NCBI RefSeq assembly: GCF_023195835.1
Contig: NZ_CP096199.1
Location: 1,054,001-1,118,000, forward strand
From: Vibrio sinaloensis
GTDB lineage: Bacteria; Pseudomonadota; Gammaproteobacteria; Enterobacterales; Vibrionaceae
Reading direction: 5' to 3'
DNA length: 64,000 bases
The notes beneath the pieces are model-generated. The model made no database searches. It was given only the letters and a program-made list of their open reading frames with translations, and was not told where the DNA came from. Made by a program: the position numbers and the translations under genes. How positions within the stretch are numbered: the first letter of the stretch is position 1; each line of letters begins with the position of its first letter. Of this stretch, positions 18,719-27,713 are shown in pieces.

Positions 18719-20959
18719 ATGACTCTCTACTTACATTATTGGACGCTAATCTCGTTCTCGCTTCTGGTGTTATCCAGCCCGCTTTGGCCGATTATGCCTA
18801 GCTGGGATTACTTATTTATTGCCACCGTACTGTTAGTGATAACTGTTAAGTATAGGAGAGTAAGAGTATTTGTTGGTTTAGCTCTAGCGTGTGTTGTAGT
18901 TTTGGCGCACGGTAATGTGATGCGCCTGCAAAGCGAAACACTTTTCCAAGCAGGGAGCGATATTAGCATAATTGCTGAGGTTGACAGCTTTTTTACGCCA
19001 ATAAAATTCGGCTTTCAGGGCATAGTTTTAGTTAGATCAATTAACGGACAAGCTTTAACCAGTCTTGAGCAGCCAAAAATCAAATTGTCGGCCCCACTGA
19101 AGCTTCAACCGGGCGAGATTGTATCCGCAGCGGTGCACTTGCGGCCGATAGTCGCCAAGCTAAATGAAGTGGGATTTGACGGTGAACAATACGCGTTGAG
19201 TACCCGAGTGGTGGGCCGCGCATCGATAAAACCCAAGGATAGTTACTATCTTCTAAGTACTTCGGGCATTCGAAACCAGTGGATACAGACGATTGCGCAA
19301 GCCACGGGCGATAGCCAGCACACAGCGGAGATTCGAGCCTTGTTGTTTGGTCTCAGGGATGAGATATCTTCAGACACCTGGTTGCAGTTGCAACAGAGTG
19401 GGCTCAGTCATTTAGTGGCGATTTCGGGGCTACACATTGGTATCGCTTTCTCTGTTGGTTGGGCACTTGGCCTCACTTTGATTACTTTCTCGCCACGGTT
19501 ATCGTGGGCTCCGCTAGTGTTTGGGCTCGCACTCGCGACGGTTTACGCTTGGTTGGCTGGGTTCTTGATTCCCACTCAGCGCGCACTGCTTATGTGTGTA
19601 ATGCTGTGTGCAATGCAACTGCGCGGCGGACATCTGCCTTATCCGTTTAAGTGGTTACTGGTATTATCTCTGCTGTTGCTGATAGACCCATTTTCTGTCA
19701 TCAGCTCCAGTTTGTGGATGTCTATGTACGCCGTCGCCTGCGTGATGGTTTGTGTTGTACTGATCCCGCGCCATTGGCATTGGGTTACCAAAGCAGTATG
19801 TGCTCAACTAGTCATCGTGGTTGCCATGGCTCCTTTGGTATCTTGGCTTTTTCAAGGGATGAGTCTGGCCGCTTTCCTTAATAACTTGCTATTAGTGCCT
19901 TGGTTTAGCTGGATTGTGATCCCGTATTTGTTTTTCGCTACGTTGATGACTTTGTTACTTGGTAACGTCGGAGAGTGGTGGCCATTGATGGACGCATTGC
20001 TAACGCCCCTCGACTGGGCACTAAAAAACGCCTCATGGGGCTGGTGGACTATGTCGCATCACCAGTTCGCTATGTTGGTGCTAGCCATCACGCTTGTGGT
20101 GATGCTACTGCTGTTTTCGCGATTGGCGATCATGTTGGCACTCTTTCTTGCGCTGTCACTACTCTTCTCGTCGCGCACAAAACCAAACTGGGTCATGGAT
20201 ATGCTGGATGTGGGCCATGGGCTTGCCGTAGTTATTCGTCAAGACTCTCGGGCGCTTGTCTATGATACGGGAGCGGCTTGGGGAAGCGGTAGCATTGCAG
20301 AGCAAATCATTACTCCTTATCTCATCAAGCATGGTATCGAACACGTAGACTGGTTGATTGCTAGCCATATGGACAATGACCACGCCGGAGGGTGGGATTA
20401 TTTAAACCGACGCTGGCAACCGCGCAACACAATGAGTAGTCAGCATGGTGTTGGAAAGCGTCGTTGTATTGCGGGTGAACAATGGGCTTGGGGACATCTC
20501 ACTTTGGAGGTGCTATGGCCGACTAAGCTTGCGACGCGCGCCTTTAACCCGCACTCGTGCGTGATTCGAATCCATGATCCGCAACTGGATTTGAGCGTTC
20601 TGTTGACCGGTGACATTGAGACCATTGCTGAGTGGCTACTGATCAGGAAAGGTGGTGCATTGCATGCCGAAATCATGACCGTTCCGCATCACGGCAGTCG
20701 AACCTCATCACTTGCTCCATTTATCGAACGTATCCAGCCTGCGTTGGCATTAGCATCGACCGAAAAAAATGGCCGCTGGCGACTGCCTCACCCACTTGTG
20801 GTCGCAAGATATCAACAACTTGGTGCCGAGTGGCTCGATAGTGGCAGTGAAGGTCAGGTAACGGTCAAATTTTATTCTGATCGCTATAACTACTCCACGC
20901 TAAGGCAAAGGAAAGGGGGGAGTTGGTATAGGCAGATGCTGCGTAAGGGAGTAGAATAG
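18719..20959 (+). CDS. comEC: DNA internalisation channel ComEC/Rec2
   Basis: Inner-membrane protein of 746 residues that carries single-stranded DNA into the cytoplasm during natural transformation. After two N-terminal helices comes the OB-like DUF4131 region. The Competence domain begins around LSHLVAISGLHIGIAFSVGW (about residue 230), with many helices to about 480. A metallo-beta-lactamase-like domain follows, with SHMDNDHAGGW (about 548) and VPHHGSRTS (about 654). AGGGGAAT fills the eight bases before its start. It is the only DNA-uptake structural gene in the window; its activator tfoX is 35 kb away. Confidence 0.93.
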   Translation: MTLYLHYWTLISFSLLVLSSPLWPIMPSWDYLFIATVLLVITVKYRRVRVFVGLALACVVVLAHGNVMRLQSETLFQAGSDISIIAEVDSFFTPIKFGFQGIVLVRSINGQALTSLEQPKIKLSAPLKLQPGEIVSAAVHLRPIVAKLNEVGFDGEQYALSTRVVGRASIKPKDSYYLLSTSGIRNQWIQTIAQATGDSQHTAEIRALLFGLRDEISSDTWLQLQQSGLSHLVAISGLHIGIAFSVGWALGLTLITFSPRLSWAPLVFGLALATVYAWLAGFLIPTQRALLMCVMLCAMQLRGGHLPYPFKWLLVLSLLLLIDPFSVISSSLWMSMYAVACVMVCVVLIPRHWHWVTKAVCAQLVIVVAMAPLVSWLFQGMSLAAFLNNLLLVPWFSWIVIPYLFFATLMTLLLGNVGEWWPLMDALLTPLDWALKNASWGWWTMSHHQFAMLVLAITLVVMLLLFSRLAIMLALFLALSLLFSSRTKPNWVMDMLDVGHGLAVVIRQDSRALVYDTGAAWGSGSIAEQIITPYLIKHGIEHVDWLIASHMDNDHAGGWDYLNRRWQPRNTMSSQHGVGKRRCIAGEQWAWGHLTLEVLWPTKLATRAFNPHSCVIRIHDPQLDLSVLLTGDIETIAEWLLIRKGGALHAEIMTVPHHGSRTSSLAPFIERIQPALALASTEKNGRWRLPHPLVVARYQQLGAEWLDSGSEGQVTVKFYSDRYNYSTLRQRKGGSWYRQMLRKGVE

Positions 20960-20992
20960 GAAGATTATTGCAAAAGAAAATTAAGCACTTCT

Positions 20993-22741
20993 ATGTCTCT
21001 GAATCAAGACGAAACAACTTGGCAAACCTTCAAACGCTTGTGGACCTACATTCGCTTGTACAAAGCAGGTCTTGCAGTTGCTGTCGTTGCATTGATCATC
21101 AATGCGATGGCCGATACTTACATGGTCTCTCTACTTAAACCGTTACTTGATGAAGGGTTTGGTAATACTGAATCCAATTTTTTGCGGATTTTACCAATTA
21201 TCATCTTTGGCATGATGGTGGTGCGCGGCTTGAGCGGTTTTGTATCCACTTACTGTTTGAGCTGGGTGTCGGGTAATGTGGTTATGGAGATGCGTCGCTC
21301 GATCTTTAATCAGTTTATGCACATGCCGGTTGCTTACTTCGACAAAGAGTCGGCCGGTGGTCTACTGTCTCGAATCACTTATGATTCTGAGCAGGTCGCC
21401 GGGGCAACCAGTCGCGCGTTGGTGAGCATCGTGCGCGAGGGCGCGAGTATTGTCGGCTTGCTTGTTCTGATGTTTTGGAACAGCTGGGAGCTCTCGCTAG
21501 TACTGTTTGTTGTCGCGCCGCTCGTTGCTTGGGGCATCGGTGTGGTGTCAAAACGTTTCCGAAAAATCTCAAAGAATATGCAAGACGCGATGGGACATGT
21601 CACCTCATCGGCGGAGCAGATGCTTAAAGGCCATAAAGTGGTATTGAGTTATGGTGGTCAGCGTGTCGAGAAGGAGCGCTTTGATTCTGTGAGTAACACG
21701 ATGCGCCAACAATCAATGAAGCTGGTCGCCGCGCAGGCAATCGCGAACCCAGTGATTCAATTAATTGCTTCAATTGCGTTGATTGTGGTGCTGTTTCTCG
21801 CCAGTGTCGATTCCATTCGTTCAGAGCTAACGCCTGGGACTTTTACCGTGGTCTTTTCAGCTATGTTTGGCTTAATGCGACCACTCAAAGCGCTGACGAA
21901 TGTAACCTCAGAGTTTCAGCGTGGTATGGCGGCCAGCCAAACCTTGTTCGCTTTAATGGACTTAGAAACTGAACGTGATAGTGGCCAGTATGAAGTCGAA
22001 AAGGCTCGTGGTGACATCGAAGTGAAAGAGGTGACCTTTACTTACGCAGGTAAAGAGAAACCCGCGTTGAGTGACGTTAGCTTTACGATTCCTCGAGGAA
22101 AAACAGTCGCCTTAGTTGGGCGCTCAGGCTCGGGCAAGAGTACGATCGCCAACTTATTTACCCGTTTTTATGATGTCGATGCTGGGACGATTTATCTGGA
22201 TGGACACGACATCCGTGACTACAAGTTAAGCAATCTTCGCTCTCATTTTGCGTTGGTGTCTCAAAATGTGCACCTATTTAACGATACGATTTCCAACAAT
22301 ATCGCTTATGCTGCTACTGAGAAGTACAGCCGAGAGCAAATAGAACAGGCTGCGCGCTTGGCATATGCCATGGACTTTATTGAGTCGATGGATGATGGTT
22401 TAGATACTGTGATTGGTGAGAATGGCGCCAGTTTGTCTGGTGGACAACGTCAACGTATTGCCATCGCCCGGGCGTTATTACGCGATGCGCCGGTGCTTAT
22501 TCTCGATGAGGCGACATCCGCGCTTGATACAGAGTCTGAGAAAGCGATTCAGTCTGCATTGGATGAACTGCAGAAGAATAAAACCGTGCTGGTGATCGCT
22601 CACCGTCTCTCTACCATTGAAAATGCTGATGAGATCTTGGTGGTTGATGAAGGTGAAATCGTAGAGCGCGGCAACCATGCAACGCTTATCGAAAAAGATG
22701 GCGCATATGCGCAGTTACACCGCATCCAGTTTGGGGCTTAA
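20993..22741 (+). CDS. msbA: Lipid A export permease/ATPase MsbA
   Basis: ABC half-transporter of 582 residues, the family length. Six membrane helices lie within about residues 20-310. The ATPase has Walker [10 protein letters not shown] (about 375), signature LSGGQRQR (about 480), Walker [13 protein letters not shown] and the switch His in IAHRLST. The homodimer flips lipid A-core to the periplasmic leaflet. It is followed three bases later by lpxK, and the msbA-lpxK-ycaR-kdsB order is the classical gammaproteobacterial lipid A/Kdo arrangement. Confidence 0.97.
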   Translation: MSLNQDETTWQTFKRLWTYIRLYKAGLAVAVVALIINAMADTYMVSLLKPLLDEGFGNTESNFLRILPIIIFGMMVVRGLSGFVSTYCLSWVSGNVVMEMRRSIFNQFMHMPVAYFDKESAGGLLSRITYDSEQVAGATSRALVSIVREGASIVGLLVLMFWNSWELSLVLFVVAPLVAWGIGVVSKRFRKISKNMQDAMGHVTSSAEQMLKGHKVVLSYGGQRVEKERFDSVSNTMRQQSMKLVAAQAIANPVIQLIASIALIVVLFLASVDSIRSELTPGTFTVVFSAMFGLMRPLKALTNVTSEFQRGMAASQTLFALMDLETERDSGQYEVEKARGDIEVKEVTFTYAGKEKPALSDVSFTIPRGKTVALVGRSGSGKSTIANLFTRFYDVDAGTIYLDGHDIRDYKLSNLRSHFALVSQNVHLFNDTISNNIAYAATEKYSREQIEQAARLAYAMDFIESMDDGLDTVIGENGASLSGGQRQRIAIARALLRDAPVLILDEATSALDTESEKAIQSALDELQKNKTVLVIAHRLSTIENADEILVVDEGEIVERGNHATLIEKDGAYAQLHRIQFGA

Positions 22742-22743
22742 CC

Positions 22744-23754
22744 TTGATTGAGAAAATCTGGTTTGAGAAGCACCCGCTAGCCCACCTTTTGTGGCCACTA
22801 CTGTGGCCACTGAGTAAACTGTTTGCACTGATAAGTACTCGCCGGCGGCGTCAATTTCAAAGCGGCAGCAAAACCAGCTATCGAGCGCCTGTGCCAGTAG
22901 TTGTGGTCGGGAATATCACCGCCGGGGGCAACGGTAAAACGCCAGTGGTAGTATGGTTGGTCGAGCAGTTGCAGCAGATGGGCTATAAACCGGGGGTTGT
23001 GTCGCGCGGTTATGGCGCCAAAGCTCCTCACTACCCGTTGCTCGTTGAAAGCACAACATCAACTAAGCATTGTGGCGATGAGCCTAAGCTTATTCATAAA
23101 CGAACTGGAGCGCCTGTTGCCGTATCGCCAGTAAGAAGTGACGCGGTTAAAGCGTTGCTACCGCTTGGTGTTGATATCATCATCACCGATGACGGCTTAC
23201 AGCACTATGCGCTGCAGCGAGATATTGAAATTGTGGTTGTGGACGGCATGCGCCGTTTTGGTAACCAAGCATTATTGCCATTGGGGCCCCTCCGGGAACC
23301 TATTCAGCGCTTAAGTGAAGTCGATCTGATTATTACCAATGGGGGTGAGGCTCTACCTGGTGAGTTGGCGATGACGTTGCAGCCGCAGCAAGCGGTAAAC
23401 TTGCTCACCGGTGAGCGAGCCGACGTTACTGAGCTTAATGATGGCTTAGTAGCGATGGCAGGAATTGGCCATCCACCGAGATTTTTTAACACTTTGCAGC
23501 AGCTTGGTGCGAATTTGTTGCACGCACAAAGCTATGCTGACCATGAAGAGATTCAACCATCGCGATTAGATGAGTTGGCCAGTAAAGGCCAACATCTAAT
23601 CATGACAGAGAAAGATGCAGTAAAATGTGCGGAGTACGCCAAAGCCAATTGGTGGTTTTTACCGGTTAGCGCTTCTTTTGGCCAGCAAGACCAAACGCAT
23701 ATTCTAAATACAATTAAAGAGGTTAAGGAAAAGTATGGATCACCGTCTGCTTGA
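22744..23754 (+). CDS. lpxK: Tetraacyldisaccharide 4'-kinase LpxK
   Basis: Membrane-associated kinase of 336 residues that adds the 4'-phosphate of lipid A. The N-terminal amphipathic helix is followed by the P-loop [13 protein letters not shown] (about 54-66), and the family motif [12 protein letters not shown] is present. The start is TTG at 22744: MIEKIW matches the E. coli N-terminus, GGGG lies about eight bases before it, and no ATG fits. The rare start may hold LpxK below MsbA. Its last 20 bases overlap ycaR in another frame. Confidence 0.95.
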   Translation: MIEKIWFEKHPLAHLLWPLLWPLSKLFALISTRRRRQFQSGSKTSYRAPVPVVVVGNITAGGNGKTPVVVWLVEQLQQMGYKPGVVSRGYGAKAPHYPLLVESTTSTKHCGDEPKLIHKRTGAPVAVSPVRSDAVKALLPLGVDIIITDDGLQHYALQRDIEIVVVDGMRRFGNQALLPLGPLREPIQRLSEVDLIITNGGEALPGELAMTLQPQQAVNLLTGERADVTELNDGLVAMAGIGHPPRFFNTLQQLGANLLHAQSYADHEEIQPSRLDELASKGQHLIMTEKDAVKCAEYAKANWWFLPVSASFGQQDQTHILNTIKEVKEKYGSPSA

Positions 23755-23914
23755 GATTGTTGCCTGTCCTGTATGTAAAGGCAAACTTGCATTTGATAAA
23801 GAGAAACAAGAACTTGTGTGTAAGTTTGACCGCCTTGCCTACCCAATCAAAGAGGGCATCCCAGTATTGTTGGAGCCTGAAGCGCGCAAAATGAACATGG
23901 ACGAGGGCAGATAA
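23735..23914 (+). CDS. ycaR: Trm112-family zinc-ribbon-like small protein YcaR
   Basis: Short gene of 59 residues. The product begins [18 protein letters not shown], with the CPVC half of a zinc-ribbon, and continues [18 protein letters not shown], the usual UPF0434/Trm112 core. Only the first Cys pair plus one further Cys remain, as in other YcaR proteins. GGTTAAGGAA precedes the ATG inside the lpxK end, and its TAA shares one base with the kdsB ATG. Position between lpxK and kdsB is conserved in E. coli. Molecular function is unknown. Confidence 0.93.
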   Translation: MDHRLLEIVACPVCKGKLAFDKEKQELVCKFDRLAYPIKEGIPVLLEPEARKMNMDEGR

Positions 23915-24666
23915 TGTCATTTACCGTAGTGATTCCTGCTCGTTACCAGTCGACCCGCTTGCCGGGTAAGCCGTTGGCGGATATTGCAGGTAAACCTATG
24001 ATTCAGTGGGTCTATGAGCAAGCGATACAAGCTGGCGCTGATCAAGTGATCATCGCCACTGATGATAAGCGTGTTGAGCAAGCGGTGAAAGGTTTTGGCG
24101 GTCAAGTCTGCATGACATCAGCGGATCATGAATCGGGCACTGAGCGATTGGCTGAAGTGGTCGAGAAAATGTCTATTGCCGACGATCATATCATCGTGAA
24201 TGTGCAAGGTGACGAGCCGTTAATTCCGCCTTCTATCATTAAGCAGGTAGCAGAAAACCTCGCTGATAGTGCCGCACCGATGGCCACACTTGCGGTTGAG
24301 ATTGAAGACCAAGCAGAGGTTTTTAATCCAAATGCGGTCAAAGTGGTCATTGATAAAGATGGCTACGCGCTCTATTTTAGCCGCGCGACCATTCCTTGGG
24401 ATCGGGATAATTTTGCGCTTGAGCCCAAGTCGATTGCCCAACCTCTCATGCGTCATATTGGCATTTACGCTTATCGTGCGGGTTTCATTAACACTTACAT
24501 TAACTGGCAGCCAACCGCACTCGAGAAGATTGAATGTTTGGAGCAACTGCGTGTGTTGTGGCATGGCGAAAATATTCATGTCGCGGTTGCTAAGCAAGCG
24601 CCTGCAGCCGGGGTTGATACACCTGAAGATCTCGAACTGGTCAGACAAATCATCGCCAATCGATAA
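23914..24666 (+). CDS. kdsB: CMP-Kdo synthetase (3-deoxy-manno-octulosonate cytidylyltransferase)
   Basis: Cytosolic cytidylyltransferase of 250 residues that activates Kdo as CMP-Kdo for lipid A glycosylation. The nucleotide-binding N-terminus reads [24 protein letters not shown] carries the metal-binding Asp, and [11 protein letters not shown] is the family's substrate-loop region. It is translationally coupled to ycaR through TAATG. The cluster from msbA to kdsB ends at a terminator 60 bases downstream. Confidence 0.97.
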   Translation: MSFTVVIPARYQSTRLPGKPLADIAGKPMIQWVYEQAIQAGADQVIIATDDKRVEQAVKGFGGQVCMTSADHESGTERLAEVVEKMSIADDHIIVNVQGDEPLIPPSIIKQVAENLADSAAPMATLAVEIEDQAEVFNPNAVKVVIDKDGYALYFSRATIPWDRDNFALEPKSIAQPLMRHIGIYAYRAGFINTYINWQPTALEKIECLEQLRVLWHGENIHVAVAKQAPAAGVDTPEDLELVRQIIANR

Positions 24667-24726
24667 TCAGTTATACCAAACAGGATAAATAGGTGAATAG
24701 ATACTTATGCTGGTTGGTATTAATAG

Positions 24727-24751
24727 AAAAGGCCCTTCTCGGGCCTTTTGT
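24727..24751. terminator. Terminator between kdsB and the spoVR-like gene
   Basis: Arms AAAAGGCCC (24727-24735) and GGGCCTTTT (24741-24749). A and T flanks on both sides suit both convergent transcripts. Confidence 0.9.
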
Positions 24752-24781
24752 GTTTAGCGATTAAACAGTATTGTTTAGTGA

Positions 24782-26326
24782 CTATATTTTCGCGTCATAG
24801 TCATTACGCTTTGGGCAAGCACCTATGATCTCCCGTCGTCCACTCTCTTTCACCTCCTCAAGTACCACATCGAAGCCCCACAGGCGGTAGAGATGTTTCA
24901 ATACCTCTTCGTAGCTGCCATCGAGTGGGATACGATCATGGGGAACGTATTGTAAAGTGAGTGAACGGTCTCCCCTCACATCGACATTGTAGACTTGAAT
25001 ATTGGGCTCAAGGTTACTTAAGTTGTATTGAGCGGCCAGCTTTTCGCGTATCGCTCGATAGCCCATATCATCATGAATCGCACTGACTTCAATGAAGTTT
25101 TTACGATCGTCGTCAACAACGGCAAACAGCTTAAAGTCACGGATGAGTTTGGGCGACAAGTACTGACTGATAAAACTTTCATCTTTGAAGTTTTGCATCG
25201 CGAAGTGCACTGCGTCCAGCCAGTCTGACCCTGCAAGTTCAGGGAACCATTCTTTGTCCTCATCGGTTGGGTTTTCGCAGATGCGACGAATATCTTGGAA
25301 CATGGCAAACCCTAACGCGTAGGGATTAATCCCGCTAAAGTAGGGGCTGTTGTAGGGTGGCTGAGCGACGACACTGGTGTGACTATGAAGAAACTCCAGT
25401 ATGAACCTATCGGTCACCAGCCCTTCGTCGTAAAGGTGATTGAGGATGGTGTAGTGCCAGAACGTAGCCCAACCTTCGTTCATGACCTGAGTCTGTTTTT
25501 GTGGGTAAAAGTACTGGCTGATCTTACGAACAATTCGCACTATTTCTCTTTGCCAAGACTCGAGTAGTGGCGCGTGCTTTTCAATGAAATAGAGAATGTT
25601 TTCCTGTGGCTCGGAAGGGAATCGAGTCTTTTGGCTCTCTGTTTCCACTTTCGATTTTGGAACCGTGCGCCATAAGTCATTAACTTGAGATTGCAGGTAG
25701 CTTTCACGCTCCTCTTGACGCAATTTTTCTTCGGCTATGGAGATCTTTTCTGGACGCTTGTAGCGGTCGACACCATAGTTCATGAGAGCATGACAAGAGT
25801 CGAGGAGCTCTTCGACCTCTTTGACACCATACTTTTGTTCGCAGTCAGCAATGTATTTCTTAGCAAACAGCAGGTAGTCGATGATCGAGCTCGCGTCGGT
25901 CCAAGTTTGGAATAAGTAGTTGCCTTTAAAAAAGGAGTTATGGCCGTAGCAAGCGTGCGCCATCACTAAAGCTTGCATGGTTACGGTGTTTTCTTCCATC
26001 AGATAGGCAATACAAGGATCGGAGTTGATCACGATTTCGTAGGCCAGCCCCATCTGGCCATGCTTATAACCTTGCTCGGTTTGAATAAACTTTTTACCAA
26101 ATGACCAGTGATTGTAATTGATGGGCATACCGATACTGGAGTAAGCGTCCATCATCTGCTCAGAGGTGATCACCTCGATTTGATTTGGGTAACTGTCTAA
26201 GCGGTAGTGCTCGGCGACGCGCTTGATTTCTGTGTGATAGCGCTCCAACAAATCAAATGTCCAATCTGGACCATCGGGAAGTGCCTTGCTTTTTGTCGGC
26301 TTCTTCTTGGCTTTAGTTGTTGTCAT
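24782..26326 (-). CDS. ycgB: SpoVR-family protein (YcgB)
   Basis: Soluble protein of 514 residues with the SpoVR family pattern: ARCYGHNSFF-type motif (here AHACYGHNSFFKGNYLFQTW), NEGWATFWHYTILNHLYDEG, and the C-terminal VDVRGDRSLTLQYVPHDR. The biochemical role is unknown. It is the third gene of a unit with prkA and yeaH, ten bases after yeaH, a grouping common in proteobacteria and tied to stationary phase and stress. In E. coli ycgB is separate from yeaGH, so here all three are in one operon. Confidence 0.93.
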   Translation of the reverse strand: MTTTKAKKKPTKSKALPDGPDWTFDLLERYHTEIKRVAEHYRLDSYPNQIEVITSEQMMDAYSSIGMPINYNHWSFGKKFIQTEQGYKHGQMGLAYEIVINSDPCIAYLMEENTVTMQALVMAHACYGHNSFFKGNYLFQTWTDASSIIDYLLFAKKYIADCEQKYGVKEVEELLDSCHALMNYGVDRYKRPEKISIAEEKLRQEERESYLQSQVNDLWRTVPKSKVETESQKTRFPSEPQENILYFIEKHAPLLESWQREIVRIVRKISQYFYPQKQTQVMNEGWATFWHYTILNHLYDEGLVTDRFILEFLHSHTSVVAQPPYNSPYFSGINPYALGFAMFQDIRRICENPTDEDKEWFPELAGSDWLDAVHFAMQNFKDESFISQYLSPKLIRDFKLFAVVDDDRKNFIEVSAIHDDMGYRAIREKLAAQYNLSNLEPNIQVYNVDVRGDRSLTLQYVPHDRIPLDGSYEEVLKHLYRLWGFDVVLEEVKESGRREIIGACPKRNDYDAKI

Positions 26327-26335
26327 ATGGCCTCC

Positions 26336-27607
26336 CTAAGCATGCTCTTTTTTGAAAAGCTCTCTGAACACAGGGAAGATATCTTCAACCGTGCGAATGT
26401 TTTTCATGGCAAAGTTGGCGAACTCGCCTTCCAGCTTTTCGTATTCGTGCCATAAAGTTTGATGCGAACGTCGGGTAATCTCGATGTACGAGTAGTATTG
26501 GCAATTAGGTAGCAAGTGTTTGGTCAGAAGATCTCGGCATCGAGGCGAGTCATCGGCCCAGTTATCCCCATCTGAAGCTTGAGCAGCATAGATGTTCCAT
26601 TCGCCAGTTGGGTAGCGCTCTGCGACGATTTCATGCATCAATTTGAGCGCGCTAGAGACTATGGTTCCTCCGGTTTCCTGTGAGTAAAAGAACTCATGCT
26701 CATCGACTTCTTTGGCTTGTGTATGATGGCGAATAAAGACCACATCCACGTTTTCGTAGGTGCGAGTTAGGAACAAGTACAGCAGCACATAAAAACGTTT
26801 AGCGATATCTTTGGTCGCTTGGTCCATCGACCCTGACACATCCATAAGACAAAACATCACGGCCTGACTCGATGGAATAGGGCGGCGTTCGTAGTTTTTG
26901 AAGCGTAAATCAAACGTATCGATAAAGGGCACAGTTTGAATCTTGTGTCGTAACGCTTTGATTTCCTCTTGCAGTCTTTGCTCTTCAAGAAGCTGTGCAG
27001 GCTCCGACATTTTGACCCGATCCAGCTCTTGCTCGAGTTCACGCAACATACGCTTTTTACCCGCGGTCATTGCGGTTCGACGTGCAAGGGATTGCTGTAG
27101 AGATTTGACCACAGAAATATTGGCGGGCACCCCTGCGGTTTGATAACCGGCACGGTGCGTTTTCCATTCTGTGATTTTGTTGATTTGGTTCTTTTCTAAG
27201 TTGGGTAGCTCTAGATCTTCAAACAAGATATCGAGGTACTCATCCTTGGAAATTTGGAACACGAACTCATCTTGGCCCTCACCGTCGGGGCTGGCATCGC
27301 CTTCACCAGAACCTCCACCTTGCCCTCCACCTTTGGGGCGTTCAATTTTATCTCCGGTCGAGAATTGATCGTTACCAGGATGGACCCGTTCTTTCAGCCC
27401 GCCTTTACCTTGATGAAATACGGGCTCATTGATGTCTTTGTGTGGAATAGAGACGTCTTCTCCCGTCTCTGTGTTCGTAATTGAACGGCGATTTACTGCA
27501 TCAGCCACAGACTCTTTAATCTTCTCTTTGTGGCGGCGTAAAAAGCGCTGGCGGTTAACCGCGCTCTTATTTTTGCCGTTCAGTCGTCGGTCAATAAATT
27601 GCGCCAT
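26336..27607 (-). CDS. yeaH: YeaH/YhbH-family VWA protein (DUF444)
   Basis: Protein of 423 residues. The N-terminus [20 protein letters not shown] is basic; a Gly-rich linker (about 80-110: [13 protein letters not shown]) follows; a coiled region lies near 185-215. A von Willebrand A-type domain carries the metal site DVSGSMDQ at about 251-258. The start at 27607 follows AAGGGG; the frame itself opens at 27628. It works with PrkA-type kinases (YeaG) in stress survival, by family knowledge. It lies between prkA and spoVR; a stem-loop in the 106 bases after prkA may set its level. Confidence 0.93.
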   Translation of the reverse strand: MAQFIDRRLNGKNKSAVNRQRFLRRHKEKIKESVADAVNRRSITNTETGEDVSIPHKDINEPVFHQGKGGLKERVHPGNDQFSTGDKIERPKGGGQGGGSGEGDASPDGEGQDEFVFQISKDEYLDILFEDLELPNLEKNQINKITEWKTHRAGYQTAGVPANISVVKSLQQSLARRTAMTAGKKRMLRELEQELDRVKMSEPAQLLEEQRLQEEIKALRHKIQTVPFIDTFDLRFKNYERRPIPSSQAVMFCLMDVSGSMDQATKDIAKRFYVLLYLFLTRTYENVDVVFIRHHTQAKEVDEHEFFYSQETGGTIVSSALKLMHEIVAERYPTGEWNIYAAQASDGDNWADDSPRCRDLLTKHLLPNCQYYSYIEITRRSHQTLWHEYEKLEGEFANFAMKNIRTVEDIFPVFRELFKKEHA

Positions 27608-27665
27608 GAGGTACCCCTTATCTCGCACATACCTTGTTTCAGGCTGCCATCGTTACTGCTACCCG

Positions 27666-27690
27666 TCCGACCTCAGGTTTGGAGGTCGGA
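27666..27690 (-). other. Stem-loop between prkA and yeaH
   Basis: Perfect 9-bp arms TCCGACCTC (27666-27674) and GAGGTCGGA (27682-27690), loop of seven. On the minus strand no T run follows, so it is more likely an mRNA-stabilising or processing structure inside the operon than a terminator. Confidence 0.6.
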
Positions 27691-27713
27691 GGGATGTGGG
27701 CTAAACACTGCTA

